The position numbers were made by a program, and so were the translations under genes. Positions 1 through 6,267 of a stretch of 8,487 bases of DNA are shown here, in pieces. This DNA comes from Bacteroides sp. CAG:144 (GTDB lineage: Bacteria; Bacteroidota; Bacteroidia; Bacteroidales; UBA11471). Location of the stretch: positions 24,345-32,831 of the forward strand of contig HF999736.1 in NCBI GenBank assembly GCA_000434215.1. The letters are read 5' to 3'. Numbering within the stretch: the stretch's first letter is position 1; each line of letters begins with the position of its first letter. The notes beneath the pieces are model-generated. The model saw only the letters and a program-made list of their open reading frames with translations, was not told the DNA's origin and made no database searches.

Positions 1-723
1 GTCGGCCTGAGCCTGATCGATTTGCAATCCGGCACCGATGTTCTTACCTATATCTATATCGGCGATATCGATAGAGAGTATCTCAAATGCCGTACCAGAA
101 TCCAACCCTTTTTTCAATACGAGTTTCGATATGGAATCGGGATTTTCGAGTACCGATTTATGCGACTCGGACGAACCGATAGACGACACGATACCTTCTC
201 CCACACGAGCCAAAACGGTATCTTCGCCGGCTCCGCCCACCAATTGGCGAATGTTGGCACGCACCGTTACCCGGGCTTTGGCAATAAGCTGAATGCCGTC
301 TTTGGCAACCGCCACAACCGGAGGCGTATCGATCACTTTGGGATTGACCGACATCTGCACGGCCTCGAACACATCACGACCGGCCAAATCGATAGCCGTA
401 GCCATCTGGAAACCGAGATCGATATTGGCCTTCGCCGCCGACACAAGAGCATGAACGACACGTTCTACACGACCGCCGGCCAAATAATGCGCCTCCAACT
501 CGTCGCGAGTAATCGATTTCAATCCAGCCTTGTGAGCCTCGATCATAGCCCGCACGATAATTTGAGGCGGCACCTTACGGATACGCATCAGAAAGAGTTG
601 AACCAGGGATATATGCACTCCCGAAACCAGAGCCGATATCCAAAGCAAAAAAGGCACAAAGTAAAAGAACACGGCCAACGCCACGATACAAAGTGCCACA
701 ATAAGAAGAACAAATAAATCCAT
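1..723 (-). CDS. floA: Flotillin-like protein FloA (3' end outside window)
   Basis: SPFH-family membrane scaffold of the FloA/YqfA (UPF0365) type, which in other bacteria forms membrane microdomains. The 241 codons present run off the window edge without a stop; family members are about 330 residues, so roughly the last quarter (the Ala/Glu-rich coiled coil) is missing. The protein starts [14 protein letters not shown] and has a hydrophobic hairpin at residues 2-45, followed by the basic stretch LMRIRKVPP. Family hallmarks follow: [10 protein letters not shown] (about 75-84), [63 protein letters not shown], and near the edge [19 protein letters not shown]. The ATG at 723 gives the usual N-terminus. 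The gap to the upstream TPR/PD40 gene is only 20 bases with no clear promoter, so cotranscription is likely. An NfeD-like partner, often beside floA in other bacteria, is not on the upstream side. Identity is from recognised family sequence and is very secure; the function in this organism is inferred. Confidence 0.95.
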   Translation of the reverse strand, partial: MDLFVLLIVALCIVALAVFFYFVPFLLWISALVSGVHISLVQLFLMRIRKVPPQIIVRAMIEAHKAGLKSITRDELEAHYLAGGRVERVVHALVSAAKANIDLGFQMATAIDLAGRDVFEAVQMSVNPKVIDTPPVVAVAKDGIQLIAKARVTVRANIRQLVGGAGEDTVLARVGEGIVSSIGSSESHKSVLENPDSISKLVLKKGLDSGTAFEILSIDIADIDIGKNIGAGLQIDQAQAD

Positions 724-743
724 ACTTACTATATTAAAAGTTT

Positions 744-2183
744 TTATTTCTTTTGCAAAAACGACAATTCCGCTTCCCGACTTTGTTTCTCGTAATCCTC
801 GGGTTGAGGATAAAGCGTCATCAGCAGTTTTTCCAACTCCTGAATGCGTCCCGCCGTTGCGGAAAGATTTTTACCGGCCGAATACTCTTTTCTCAACCGG
901 TCGAGTTCCGTCTCATTGGCCGATATGACCCGACGCAACTCCTGCGACTTGACAAAAAGGTCGCGAGCCTCCTTACTCTTGAACTGAGACAATGTCGTGT
1001 ACACGATACGATCGGTAACGACAAAAGCGATCGCATTTTTTGCCGGTGTTTTTTTCTCCGCAGGTTGCATATTGCGTATTTTTTCCAAAACGGGCTTGTA
1101 ATCGACCCCGTCTTTCCACGTTTCCCGAATCGAAACCAACCGGGCCAGTTGCCTCAGACGAAGGGAACGATCCTCGGGGAAATAAAATTCGGGCGTTTTC
1201 TCGTAAAGGAAAATATAGATGCAGACTTTCCCTTCGGGCTGATAGCGGTCGCTGGCAAACCACCCCACATGATTGACCTCGTCGATGGCCATCATATAGT
1301 CGTTGTAGGGAGAATTGAACGGCATGGGCAACTGTTCGGGATCGGAATACTCATCGGTATTGATATTGTATTTCGTTACAAAAATATCGTAACCGCCCAA
1401 TGTGCGGTCTTCTTCATTTGAAGCGAAATAGAATGTTACCCCATCGGTAAGAAGAAACGGATAACTATCATCATACATCGTATTGAGATCGTCGATCGAC
1501 TCCTCTTCGCTATACGTATCGTCGCCCAAACGAATGCGGGTAACAAGCTCATATCCGGCATCTTCCGTAGGCACAGCATAGAGGATTTTATCTCTACGCT
1601 GCGTCTGAAAAACAGGGCTTGCTCCGGGACGGTCATCGCCGGTCAAGGAGTGGTAATCGTGTAAAGAACCTACTTCGGACGAAAGTTTGTAATGAAGAAA
1701 AAAGTCATCTTTGTCTACAACCATACTATCGATAACTTGTACGACTTGCACTTTCGATAACATTTGCGCACCCAATTCGGCTTGTGTGGCCAAAAGTTCG
1801 TAATCGTCCATATCCTCTCTGCTCTCTTTCCGGTCATTAAGATAACCGATATAACGGGAAAAATAGTTCACTGCATCGACAAAACGATATTGTTCGAAAC
1901 AAATTCCGGCCAAATAACGGTAAGACTCGGGAATTTTCCCGTTAGCGGCAATTTTCAGATATTTTTCGGCCTCGGCACGTCGTCCGGTCTCATACAGGCA
2001 CACACCGTACCACTGATTCAACGTAGGGCTTTTTGGTTTCTTTTTGAGGTTCTTTTCAAAAACAGGCAATGCCTCGGCATAAAGACCTGCCCGATACATG
2101 TTACGGGCATCTTCGAGCGTTTGCGCCCTGAGACACAATGTAGCAAAAGCAAGCGAAAAAACGAGAAATAGGAGTCTCTTCAT
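744..2183 (-). CDS. Exported TPR and PD40 beta-propeller protein
   Basis: A 479-residue protein with a signal peptide (residues 1-21, [21 protein letters not shown] pattern, no lipobox). TPR-like helices span about 22-112 (for example [18 protein letters not shown] and [15 protein letters not shown]). PD40/WD40-like propeller blades span about 185-325, including [16 protein letters not shown] (241-256), [11 protein letters not shown] (263-273) and the [13 protein letters not shown] segment (289-301). The C-terminal region 400-479 is charged and helical, probably a coiled coil. The TPR plus PD40 order resembles PorE-like and other Bacteroidota envelope proteins, but no OmpA-like peptidoglycan-binding domain follows. 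Role: periplasmic scaffold or protein-protein interaction; the substrate is unknown. The open frame extends 56 codons upstream to 2351, but that part overlaps the preceding gene and has no signal-peptide character. The Met at 2183 gives a clean signal peptide, so it was chosen. The gene lies 20 bases before floA. Confidence 0.85.
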   Translation of the reverse strand: MKRLLFLVFSLAFATLCLRAQTLEDARNMYRAGLYAEALPVFEKNLKKKPKSPTLNQWYGVCLYETGRRAEAEKYLKIAANGKIPESYRYLAGICFEQYRFVDAVNYFSRYIGYLNDRKESREDMDDYELLATQAELGAQMLSKVQVVQVIDSMVVDKDDFFLHYKLSSEVGSLHDYHSLTGDDRPGASPVFQTQRRDKILYAVPTEDAGYELVTRIRLGDDTYSEEESIDDLNTMYDDSYPFLLTDGVTFYFASNEEDRTLGGYDIFVTKYNINTDEYSDPEQLPMPFNSPYNDYMMAIDEVNHVGWFASDRYQPEGKVCIYIFLYEKTPEFYFPEDRSLRLRQLARLVSIRETWKDGVDYKPVLEKIRNMQPAEKKTPAKNAIAFVVTDRIVYTTLSQFKSKEARDLFVKSQELRRVISANETELDRLRKEYSAGKNLSATAGRIQELEKLLMTLYPQPEDYEKQSREAELSFLQKK

Positions 2184-2209
2184 GGCATATTCTGGGGCTA
2201 TATTTATGA

Positions 2210-2217
2210 CAAAGATA
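2210..2217 (-). promoter_or_regulatory. Possible Bacteroidota -7 element for the TPR/PD40 gene
   Basis: On the minus strand the sequence reads TATCTTTG, an exact match to the Bacteroidota -7 consensus TAnnTTTG. It sits in the 58-base gap before the TPR/PD40 start at 2183 and would give a leader of about 20 bases. No TTG-like -33 box is seen at the usual distance of about 20 bases, so this could be a chance match or a weak internal promoter. Confidence 0.35.
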
Positions 2218-2241
2218 ATCTTTTTTTTGAAAAATCTATTT

Positions 2242-2733
2242 CTATTCGGACGAAACAAGAAACGAGACAACCATTTTTTCAAAAACGAAACAAACAGCCT
2301 CATCGCTGAACGCCTCTTTGGGTATATACAGGAATGGGATTTCACCGCCATCGAGACGAAACAGATAATAGTGCCGGCTTTTATTATACCCGTTCACAGA
2401 TTCCCACGGATAGTAATGCCTCTCCCCGTCATCATAACATAATACGATACCGCCGGAATCGACTTCGGCCCTCTGCTCTTTCAGAAGCCTACGCGCATCG
2501 GGACGGGTAAGTTTTGCAACGAAAAAGTGAAAAACCACAACGGGAATAGCGGCAAAAAAAAGTATGACGGCTACATACACGGCATTATCGGTAAATATTC
2601 CCAAAACCGCCAAAAAGGAAACAAGTACGATTCCCCACGGCCAGTTTTTCTGCAAAAATATTTTCACCAGCAGCTTCAAGTAAAGAGCAGCAGGCATCAT
2701 AAACGATTGTGTAACAATTCTATCTTGCAGCAT
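2242..2733 (-). CDS. Two-helix membrane protein, YcxB-like (putative)
   Basis: A 163-residue protein of unknown function. An amphipathic N-terminus (about 1-30) is followed by two adjacent hydrophobic helices, roughly residues 31-47 (WGIVLVSFLAVLGIFT) and 51-72 (VYVAVILFFAAIPVVVFHFF), with the short turn DNA between them. A soluble C-terminal part (about 75-163) has alternating beta-type segments: GGIVLCYDDGERHYYPWESV, HYYLFRLDGGEIPFLYIPKEAF, then a closing helix. A two-TM hairpin followed by a PH-like beta domain with W-E-x-V and a late 'yIPK.aF' motif is the pattern of YcxB-like proteins. I assign it on this pattern only. The ATG at 2733 starts the frame; the inner MM (residues 12-13) is an alternative start. 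It is probably the first gene of the minus-strand block that continues into the TPR/PD40 protein and FloA. Confidence 0.7.
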   Translation of the reverse strand: MLQDRIVTQSFMMPAALYLKLLVKIFLQKNWPWGIVLVSFLAVLGIFTDNAVYVAVILFFAAIPVVVFHFFVAKLTRPDARRLLKEQRAEVDSGGIVLCYDDGERHYYPWESVNGYNKSRHYYLFRLDGGEIPFLYIPKEAFSDEAVCFVFEKMVVSFLVSSE

Positions 2734-2761
2734 GAGTAAATTGCAAACTCACATTTGGGAG

Positions 2762-2769
2762 TAAATATA
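2762..2769 (-). promoter_or_regulatory. Weak -7-like element for the minus-strand block
   Basis: The minus strand reads TATATTTA, one mismatch from TAnnTTTG, and lies about 29 bases before the ATG at 2733, which would give a leader of about 20 bases. The -33 region is not recognisable. It would lie back to back with the plus-strand element at 2793-2800, so the two divergent units would share a very compact control region. Weak evidence. Confidence 0.25.
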
Positions 2770-2792
2770 AGAATTATTTACGAACTAAATAC

Positions 2793-2800
2793 TACTTTTG
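2793..2800 (+). promoter_or_regulatory. Bacteroidota -7 promoter element for the TonB receptor gene
   Basis: TACTTTTG is an exact TAnnTTTG match, followed by CGGCCG. The same arrangement, TACTTTTGC(G/A)GCCG, recurs at 4978-4991 before the TtcA-family gene (13 of 14 bases identical), which supports both as real promoters. Transcription would begin near 2807, leaving a leader of about 78 bases before the ATG at 2885. The -33 region is AT-rich without a clear TTG. Confidence 0.5.
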
Positions 2801-2804
2801 CGGC

Positions 2805-2858
2805 CGGAATTTGCGTTACCTCACGGAGCAAGCCCGCCGGGGAACGGCATTCCGCAAA
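2805..2858 (+). promoter_or_regulatory. Possible structured 5' leader of the TonB receptor mRNA
   Basis: Two mutually exclusive outer pairings can form: CGGAAT (2805-2810) with ATTCCG (2849-2854), or TTTGCG (2810-2815) with CGCAAA (2853-2858). Inside, GCCG-GGGAA-CGGC forms a GC-only hairpin (about 2836-2848), and CTC-ACG-GAG can form a small one (about 2820-2828). The overlapping alternatives could act as a switch, but the region is short and I do not recognise a known riboswitch class. Folding was judged by eye only. Confidence 0.3.
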
Positions 2859-2884
2859 ACCATTATTCACCAATCAAAAACAAG

Positions 2885-4879
2885 ATGAAAAAACATTTTG
2901 CAAACGAACCCTCACCGTGTAAACGGTGGAGAAGATGGAGCCGTAAAAATACGGGCATCTTCGCCAGCCTGCATAAGCAGGTTACTATCGGGGTTCTCTC
3001 CTGCTCGATGTCGATTCTCTTGCTCACGACACCCGAAGATATTTTCGCACAGTCATTCGAGACCGATTCGGTCAAAGAACTCGACATCAGCGAAATAACG
3101 GTAACGGGGAACATTCTTCCCCCGACCCGTACAGCGGTGTTGCCTATTCCCATTCTAGACAGAACCGATGCGGCGGTCGCCCCGTTGCAGACCATCGAGG
3201 CGGCCCTGCGGCTCAGCCCTTCTGTCGATGTACGGGAAAGAGGGAGCAAAGGAGTTCAAGCCGACATCTCGATAAGGGGAGGTTCCTTCGATCAAACACT
3301 TATCATGCTCAACGGCGTTGACTTTACCGATGCCCGCACGGGACATCAAAGTCATTCCTTGCCGATCGACCTCGATATCGTATCGGGAATTTCGGTCGAA
3401 GACGGAACTGCCGGAATCGGAGCTTTCGCCGGAGCAGTAAACATTCGTACCCAACCGTTACGCCCCACCTATTTGCGTGCCGAAATCTCCGGCGGACAAT
3501 TCGGGTATGCCTACGGCAACTTGTCGGGCGCCATAACGCACAAACGGTTTACGCTGTTCGGCGCTGGGTCATACCGGGCCAGCGACGGTTATACGAGAAA
3601 CACCGATTTCAAAAACTACAACGCTTTTGTTCGTGTCGGATACGACAGCCGACGGGCAGGATATTTCGACGGACAAGCCGGCTGGCAAACACGAAATTTC
3701 GGAGCCAACGGTTTCTATTCGCTCAAATATCCCGACCAATACGAAGCAACACGCACTTTCCTATCGTCTATCAGATGGCAGAAAAGCATCGGTCGGCTAT
3801 TTCTCGAATCGAGTGTAAGCTACCGTAAGAATTTCGACCGATTCGAAATGGTACGGGGCGATGCGTCGAAAATCCCGTTCAACTACCACAATACCGACCG
3901 TATAGGTGCATCTCTACGCAGCGATTACTCGTGGATGTGGGGTACAACGTCCTTACACGGCGATTACCGGTACGACCACATATACAGTTCGGTGCTGGGA
4001 AAGCCGCTACACTCTCCCCGTAAAGCAAAAGGCGAAAAAGAGGGTCTTTATACCCAAGGGGCAACTCGCCACAGCGGAGACATACGATTGCGGCACACCA
4101 AGCAGATAGGAAAATTCGACATCGAAGGCTCGGTCGGCAGCGTGTTTTCATCTTATGAAACGACGCCGGTGTGGAGCCTCTCGGGCGGTTATCGTCCTAT
4201 CGACGGATTGCACATAGGCATAGCAGCCGTACAATCGATGCGTCTGCCGACTTTCACCGACCTGTATTACACTGCTACCGGATACATTAGCAATCCCAAC
4301 CTCAAACCCGAAAAGGCGACGACTTACCGGTTACGCGCCACTTACCAGAAAAAAAATTGGCGCACCGCAGCCGAAGTCTACTATCGGGACGGTCGGGATA
4401 TTATCGACTGGGTACAAAAAAACGCCGACAGCGAATGGGAATCACAACAACTGACTCGCCTCGGAACTCTCGGGATCGAATGGAGTGGAGGATATTACGG
4501 GAATGGATTCCTGCAACAAGCAACTCTTGCCTACGGATATATGACAACCGACAAAAAAAGCGGAGATTATATCTCGAAATACGCTCTCGACTATATGAGA
4601 CACAAGGCAACAGCTTGCATCGGCATACGTTTCCTGCGTTACGTAACCCTTACGGTTACGGCCGGACTTTACGACCGTAACGGCAACTATATCGCCGCCG
4701 ACGGTAGGCAGACACCGTACCGAACTTATGCGTTACTCGATGCCCGCATAGCATGGGAACGTCGCCACCTACGCATCTACATCGACGGCAACAACATCAC
4801 GGCCACCCGATATTGCGACTTCGGCGGGCTGAAAATGCCCGAAGGTTGGTTTACCGGCGGACTGGTAGTTACCTACTGA
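2885..4879 (+). CDS. TonB-dependent outer-membrane receptor, BtuB-like architecture
   Basis: A 664-residue receptor expected to import a scarce ligand (cobamide, siderophore, metal chelate or similar) across the outer membrane using TonB energy. After a long basic N-terminus (1-32, with WRRWSRK) comes a hydrophobic signal segment (about 33-55, ending DIFAQ). A TonB-box-like stretch ELDISEITVTG (65-75) follows. The plug (about 76-190) contains IEAALRLSPSVDVRERG, ADISIRGGSFDQTLIMLNGV and AGIGAFAGAVNIRT, matching the usual RGG...lDGv and G.GavNI plug motifs. The barrel runs from about 195 to the terminal Tyr664, with SMRLPTFTDLYY and NPNLKPEKATTYRL typical of this family. There is no CarboxypepD-like N-terminal domain and no SusD neighbour, so it is not a SusC-type glycan importer. 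The frame is open from a TTG inside the promoter (2798); the first ATG, at 2885, is the credible start. The ligand cannot be read from the sequence. A terminator follows the stop. Confidence 0.92.
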   Translation: MKKHFANEPSPCKRWRRWSRKNTGIFASLHKQVTIGVLSCSMSILLLTTPEDIFAQSFETDSVKELDISEITVTGNILPPTRTAVLPIPILDRTDAAVAPLQTIEAALRLSPSVDVRERGSKGVQADISIRGGSFDQTLIMLNGVDFTDARTGHQSHSLPIDLDIVSGISVEDGTAGIGAFAGAVNIRTQPLRPTYLRAEISGGQFGYAYGNLSGAITHKRFTLFGAGSYRASDGYTRNTDFKNYNAFVRVGYDSRRAGYFDGQAGWQTRNFGANGFYSLKYPDQYEATRTFLSSIRWQKSIGRLFLESSVSYRKNFDRFEMVRGDASKIPFNYHNTDRIGASLRSDYSWMWGTTSLHGDYRYDHIYSSVLGKPLHSPRKAKGEKEGLYTQGATRHSGDIRLRHTKQIGKFDIEGSVGSVFSSYETTPVWSLSGGYRPIDGLHIGIAAVQSMRLPTFTDLYYTATGYISNPNLKPEKATTYRLRATYQKKNWRTAAEVYYRDGRDIIDWVQKNADSEWESQQLTRLGTLGIEWSGGYYGNGFLQQATLAYGYMTTDKKSGDYISKYALDYMRHKATACIGIRFLRYVTLTVTAGLYDRNGNYIAADGRQTPYRTYALLDARIAWERRHLRIYIDGNNITATRYCDFGGLKMPEGWFTGGLVVTY

Positions 4880-4899
4880 TAACTCCTATCCCATATTAT

Positions 4900-4943
4900 A
4901 AGAGGGAAAGAACGGAGCTTGCACGTTCTTTCCCTCTTTTTTT
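4900..4943 (+). terminator. Intrinsic terminator after the TonB receptor gene
   Basis: A perfect stem of about 14-15 bp pairs AGAGGGAAAGAACG (4901-4914) with its complement at 4924-4937, around a 9-base loop, and is followed by a T run to 4943. It starts about 20 bases after the receptor stop and separates that gene from the TtcA/DUF486 unit, whose promoter lies just downstream. Confidence 0.93.
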
Positions 4944-4977
4944 ACCGGAACCGATAAGCACGATTTTAAATTTTGAG

Positions 4978-4985
4978 TACTTTTG
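4978..4985 (+). promoter_or_regulatory. Bacteroidota -7 promoter element for the TtcA-family gene
   Basis: TACTTTTG matches TAnnTTTG exactly and is followed by CAGCCG, almost the same as the element before the TonB receptor gene. It lies directly after the terminator and 21 bases before the ATG at 5007, giving a leader of about 15 bases. No clear -33 TTG is seen at about 20 bases upstream. The element also decides the start of the next gene, because an in-frame TTG at 4983 falls inside it and would not be in the mRNA. Confidence 0.6.
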
Positions 4986-5006
4986 CAGCCGCAAATCGAC
5001 CCGTGT

Positions 5007-5777
5007 ATGTCCACCCCGCCTCTGTCTGCACACGAATACTTGTTGAACCATCTCGACCGTAAGGTAAAAAAAGCCATCAAAGACTACGGCCTCATCGACG
5101 AGGGAGACCGCATACTTATCGGGCTGTCGGGAGGAAAAGACTCTCTGGCCCTTGTAGAATTACTGGGACGCCGTTCACGCATTTTCGCCCCGAAATTCTC
5201 GCTCGCCGCCGCTCACATACGCATGGCAAATATCGAGTACAAAAGCGACAGTTCGACCTTACGAGTCCATTGCGAACGTTTCGGCATGGAATATATCGAA
5301 CGAGAAACCTCCTTCGACCCATCGTCCGACCGTCGGAAAACGCCATGCTTCCTCTGTTCGTGGTATCGCCGTAAAGCACTTTTCGAAATAGCCAAAGAGG
5401 GGAACTTCAACAAAATAGCCTTAGGCCACCATCAGGACGACCTTTTCGAGACCCTGCTCATGAATATGACTTTTCAGGGCTCTTTCGCCACGATGCCCCC
5501 CCGCCTGTCTATGGAAAAGTTCGACATGACGATAATCCGCCCCCTCTGCCTCATCGCCGAAAACGAACTCTCGGAACTGGCCCGTATGGAAAATTATCCC
5601 CGCCAAGAGAAGAACTGTCCTTACGAAAAAGATTCTCACCGGACTGAAATCAGAAAAATCCTGCAACAGCTCCAATCCCTAAGTCCCCAATTACGAGGAC
5701 ACTTATGGAACAGCATGACCCATATACAGGCCGACTATCTGCCTCGTCTCTGCAAAAAAAATAAACCGAACTCATAA
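5007..5777 (+). CDS. TtcA-family tRNA thiolation ATP pyrophosphatase
   Basis: A 256-residue cytosolic N-type ATP pyrophosphatase, probably making 2-thiocytidine in tRNA (position 32 in the characterised TtcA). The PP-loop is LIGLSGGKDSLALVELL, with SGGKDS at 41-46. PCFLCSWYRRKAL contains the CxxC pair Cys114/Cys117. IALGHHQDDLFETLLMNM (about 137-154) is the conserved GHH.DD segment. A third Cys at 204 (KNCPYE) would complete the three-Cys ligand set for the [4Fe-4S] cluster known in TtcA. It is shorter than E. coli TtcA (about 311 residues), as is common for Bacteroidota members. The frame is open from TTG 4983, but that lies inside the promoter, so the ATG at 5007 was chosen. The DUF486 gene follows after 21 bases and is probably cotranscribed. 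The family is secure; the exact nucleotide modified is inferred, so no gene symbol is given. Confidence 0.9.
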   Translation: MSTPPLSAHEYLLNHLDRKVKKAIKDYGLIDEGDRILIGLSGGKDSLALVELLGRRSRIFAPKFSLAAAHIRMANIEYKSDSSTLRVHCERFGMEYIERETSFDPSSDRRKTPCFLCSWYRRKALFEIAKEGNFNKIALGHHQDDLFETLLMNMTFQGSFATMPPRLSMEKFDMTIIRPLCLIAENELSELARMENYPRQEKNCPYEKDSHRTEIRKILQQLQSLSPQLRGHLWNSMTHIQADYLPRLCKKNKPNS

Positions 5778-5798
5778 TACAACAAAAACCCAACCGAC

Positions 5799-6167
5799 AT
5801 GCAAGGAATATACAGTGTGTTATTACTCATCGTATCGAATATTTTTATGACATTCGCCTGGTACGGGCATCTCAAACTGCAAGAGATGAAACTCATATCG
5901 AACTGGCCTCTTTTCGGTGTGATACTGCTCTCCTGGGGTATTGCCCTATTCGAGTACTGTTTCCAAGTACCGGCCAACCGCATCGGATTTCAAGAAAACG
6001 GAGGACCTTTCACTCTTGTACAGCTCAAAGTCATACAAGAAGTTATCACACTTACGGTATTCGCCGTTCTTTCGGCGGTCGCATTCCAAAACGAGACCCT
6101 TCACTGGAATCATCTCGCCGCAGCGGTCTGCTTGGTTCTGGCAGTCTATTTCGTATTCATGAAATAA
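5799..6167 (+). CDS. DUF486 / DMT-like four-helix membrane protein
   Basis: A 122-residue inner-membrane protein with four predicted helices at about 4-22, 37-54, 80-97 and 104-121. The segment FEYCFQVPANRIGF (51-64) followed by the Gln/Glu-rich stretch to LKVIQEVITL (76-85) is the hallmark of the DUF486 family, small relatives of the drug/metabolite transporter fold that resemble half of an EamA or SMR-type carrier. Length fits the family (about 110-120 residues). No substrate is known to me and a transport role is inferred from fold only. The start ATG follows the TtcA-family stop by 21 bases without a terminator or promoter in between, so the two are likely one operon; the modification enzyme and this protein need not be functionally linked. 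Confidence 0.88.
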   Translation: MQGIYSVLLLIVSNIFMTFAWYGHLKLQEMKLISNWPLFGVILLSWGIALFEYCFQVPANRIGFQENGGPFTLVQLKVIQEVITLTVFAVLSAVAFQNETLHWNHLAAAVCLVLAVYFVFMK

Positions 6168-6184
6168 AGATTTTGACACAATAC

Positions 6185-6215
6185 TTGCGTTTTTGATTTT
6201 ATATACTTATATTAG
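6185..6215 (+). promoter_or_regulatory. Possible promoter of the pectate lyase gene
   Basis: The 100-base gap before the lyase holds TTG (6185-6187) spaced 20 bases from TATATTAG (6208-6215), a one-mismatch form of TAnnTTTG. Spacing fits Bacteroidota promoters. Transcription would start near 6222, giving a leader of about 45 A/T-rich bases with no Shine-Dalgarno sequence. No operator or terminator hairpin is visible in the gap. Confidence 0.35.
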
Positions 6216-6267
6216 GGCGATTTTTTCTCCTTGAAAACACCACCTTAAATTTAAAATCTGAAACGCA

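Noticed and set aside
22..717. Open frame of 231 codons on the plus strand opposite floA
   Set aside because: It is antisense to a clearly recognisable FloA sequence, has no domain-like content and is rich in Arg/His, as expected from a reversed coding strand.
2184..2351. N-terminal extension of the TPR/PD40 protein by 56 residues
   Set aside because: It overlaps the upstream gene in another frame and would bury the signal peptide that begins at Met 2183.
2798..2884. Extension of the TonB receptor upstream to a TTG start
   Set aside because: The TTG is part of the -7 promoter element and the added residues look non-coding; ATG 2885 precedes the export signal.
2805..2884. Cobalamin riboswitch before the BtuB-like receptor
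   Set aside because: The region is under 80 bases and lacks the B12 box and the conserved core; fragments such as GGGAA and CCGCAA are too short to support even a remnant.
4983..5006. TTG start for the TtcA-family gene
   Set aside because: It overlaps the TACTTTTG promoter element, so it would not be transcribed; ATG 5007 is preferred.
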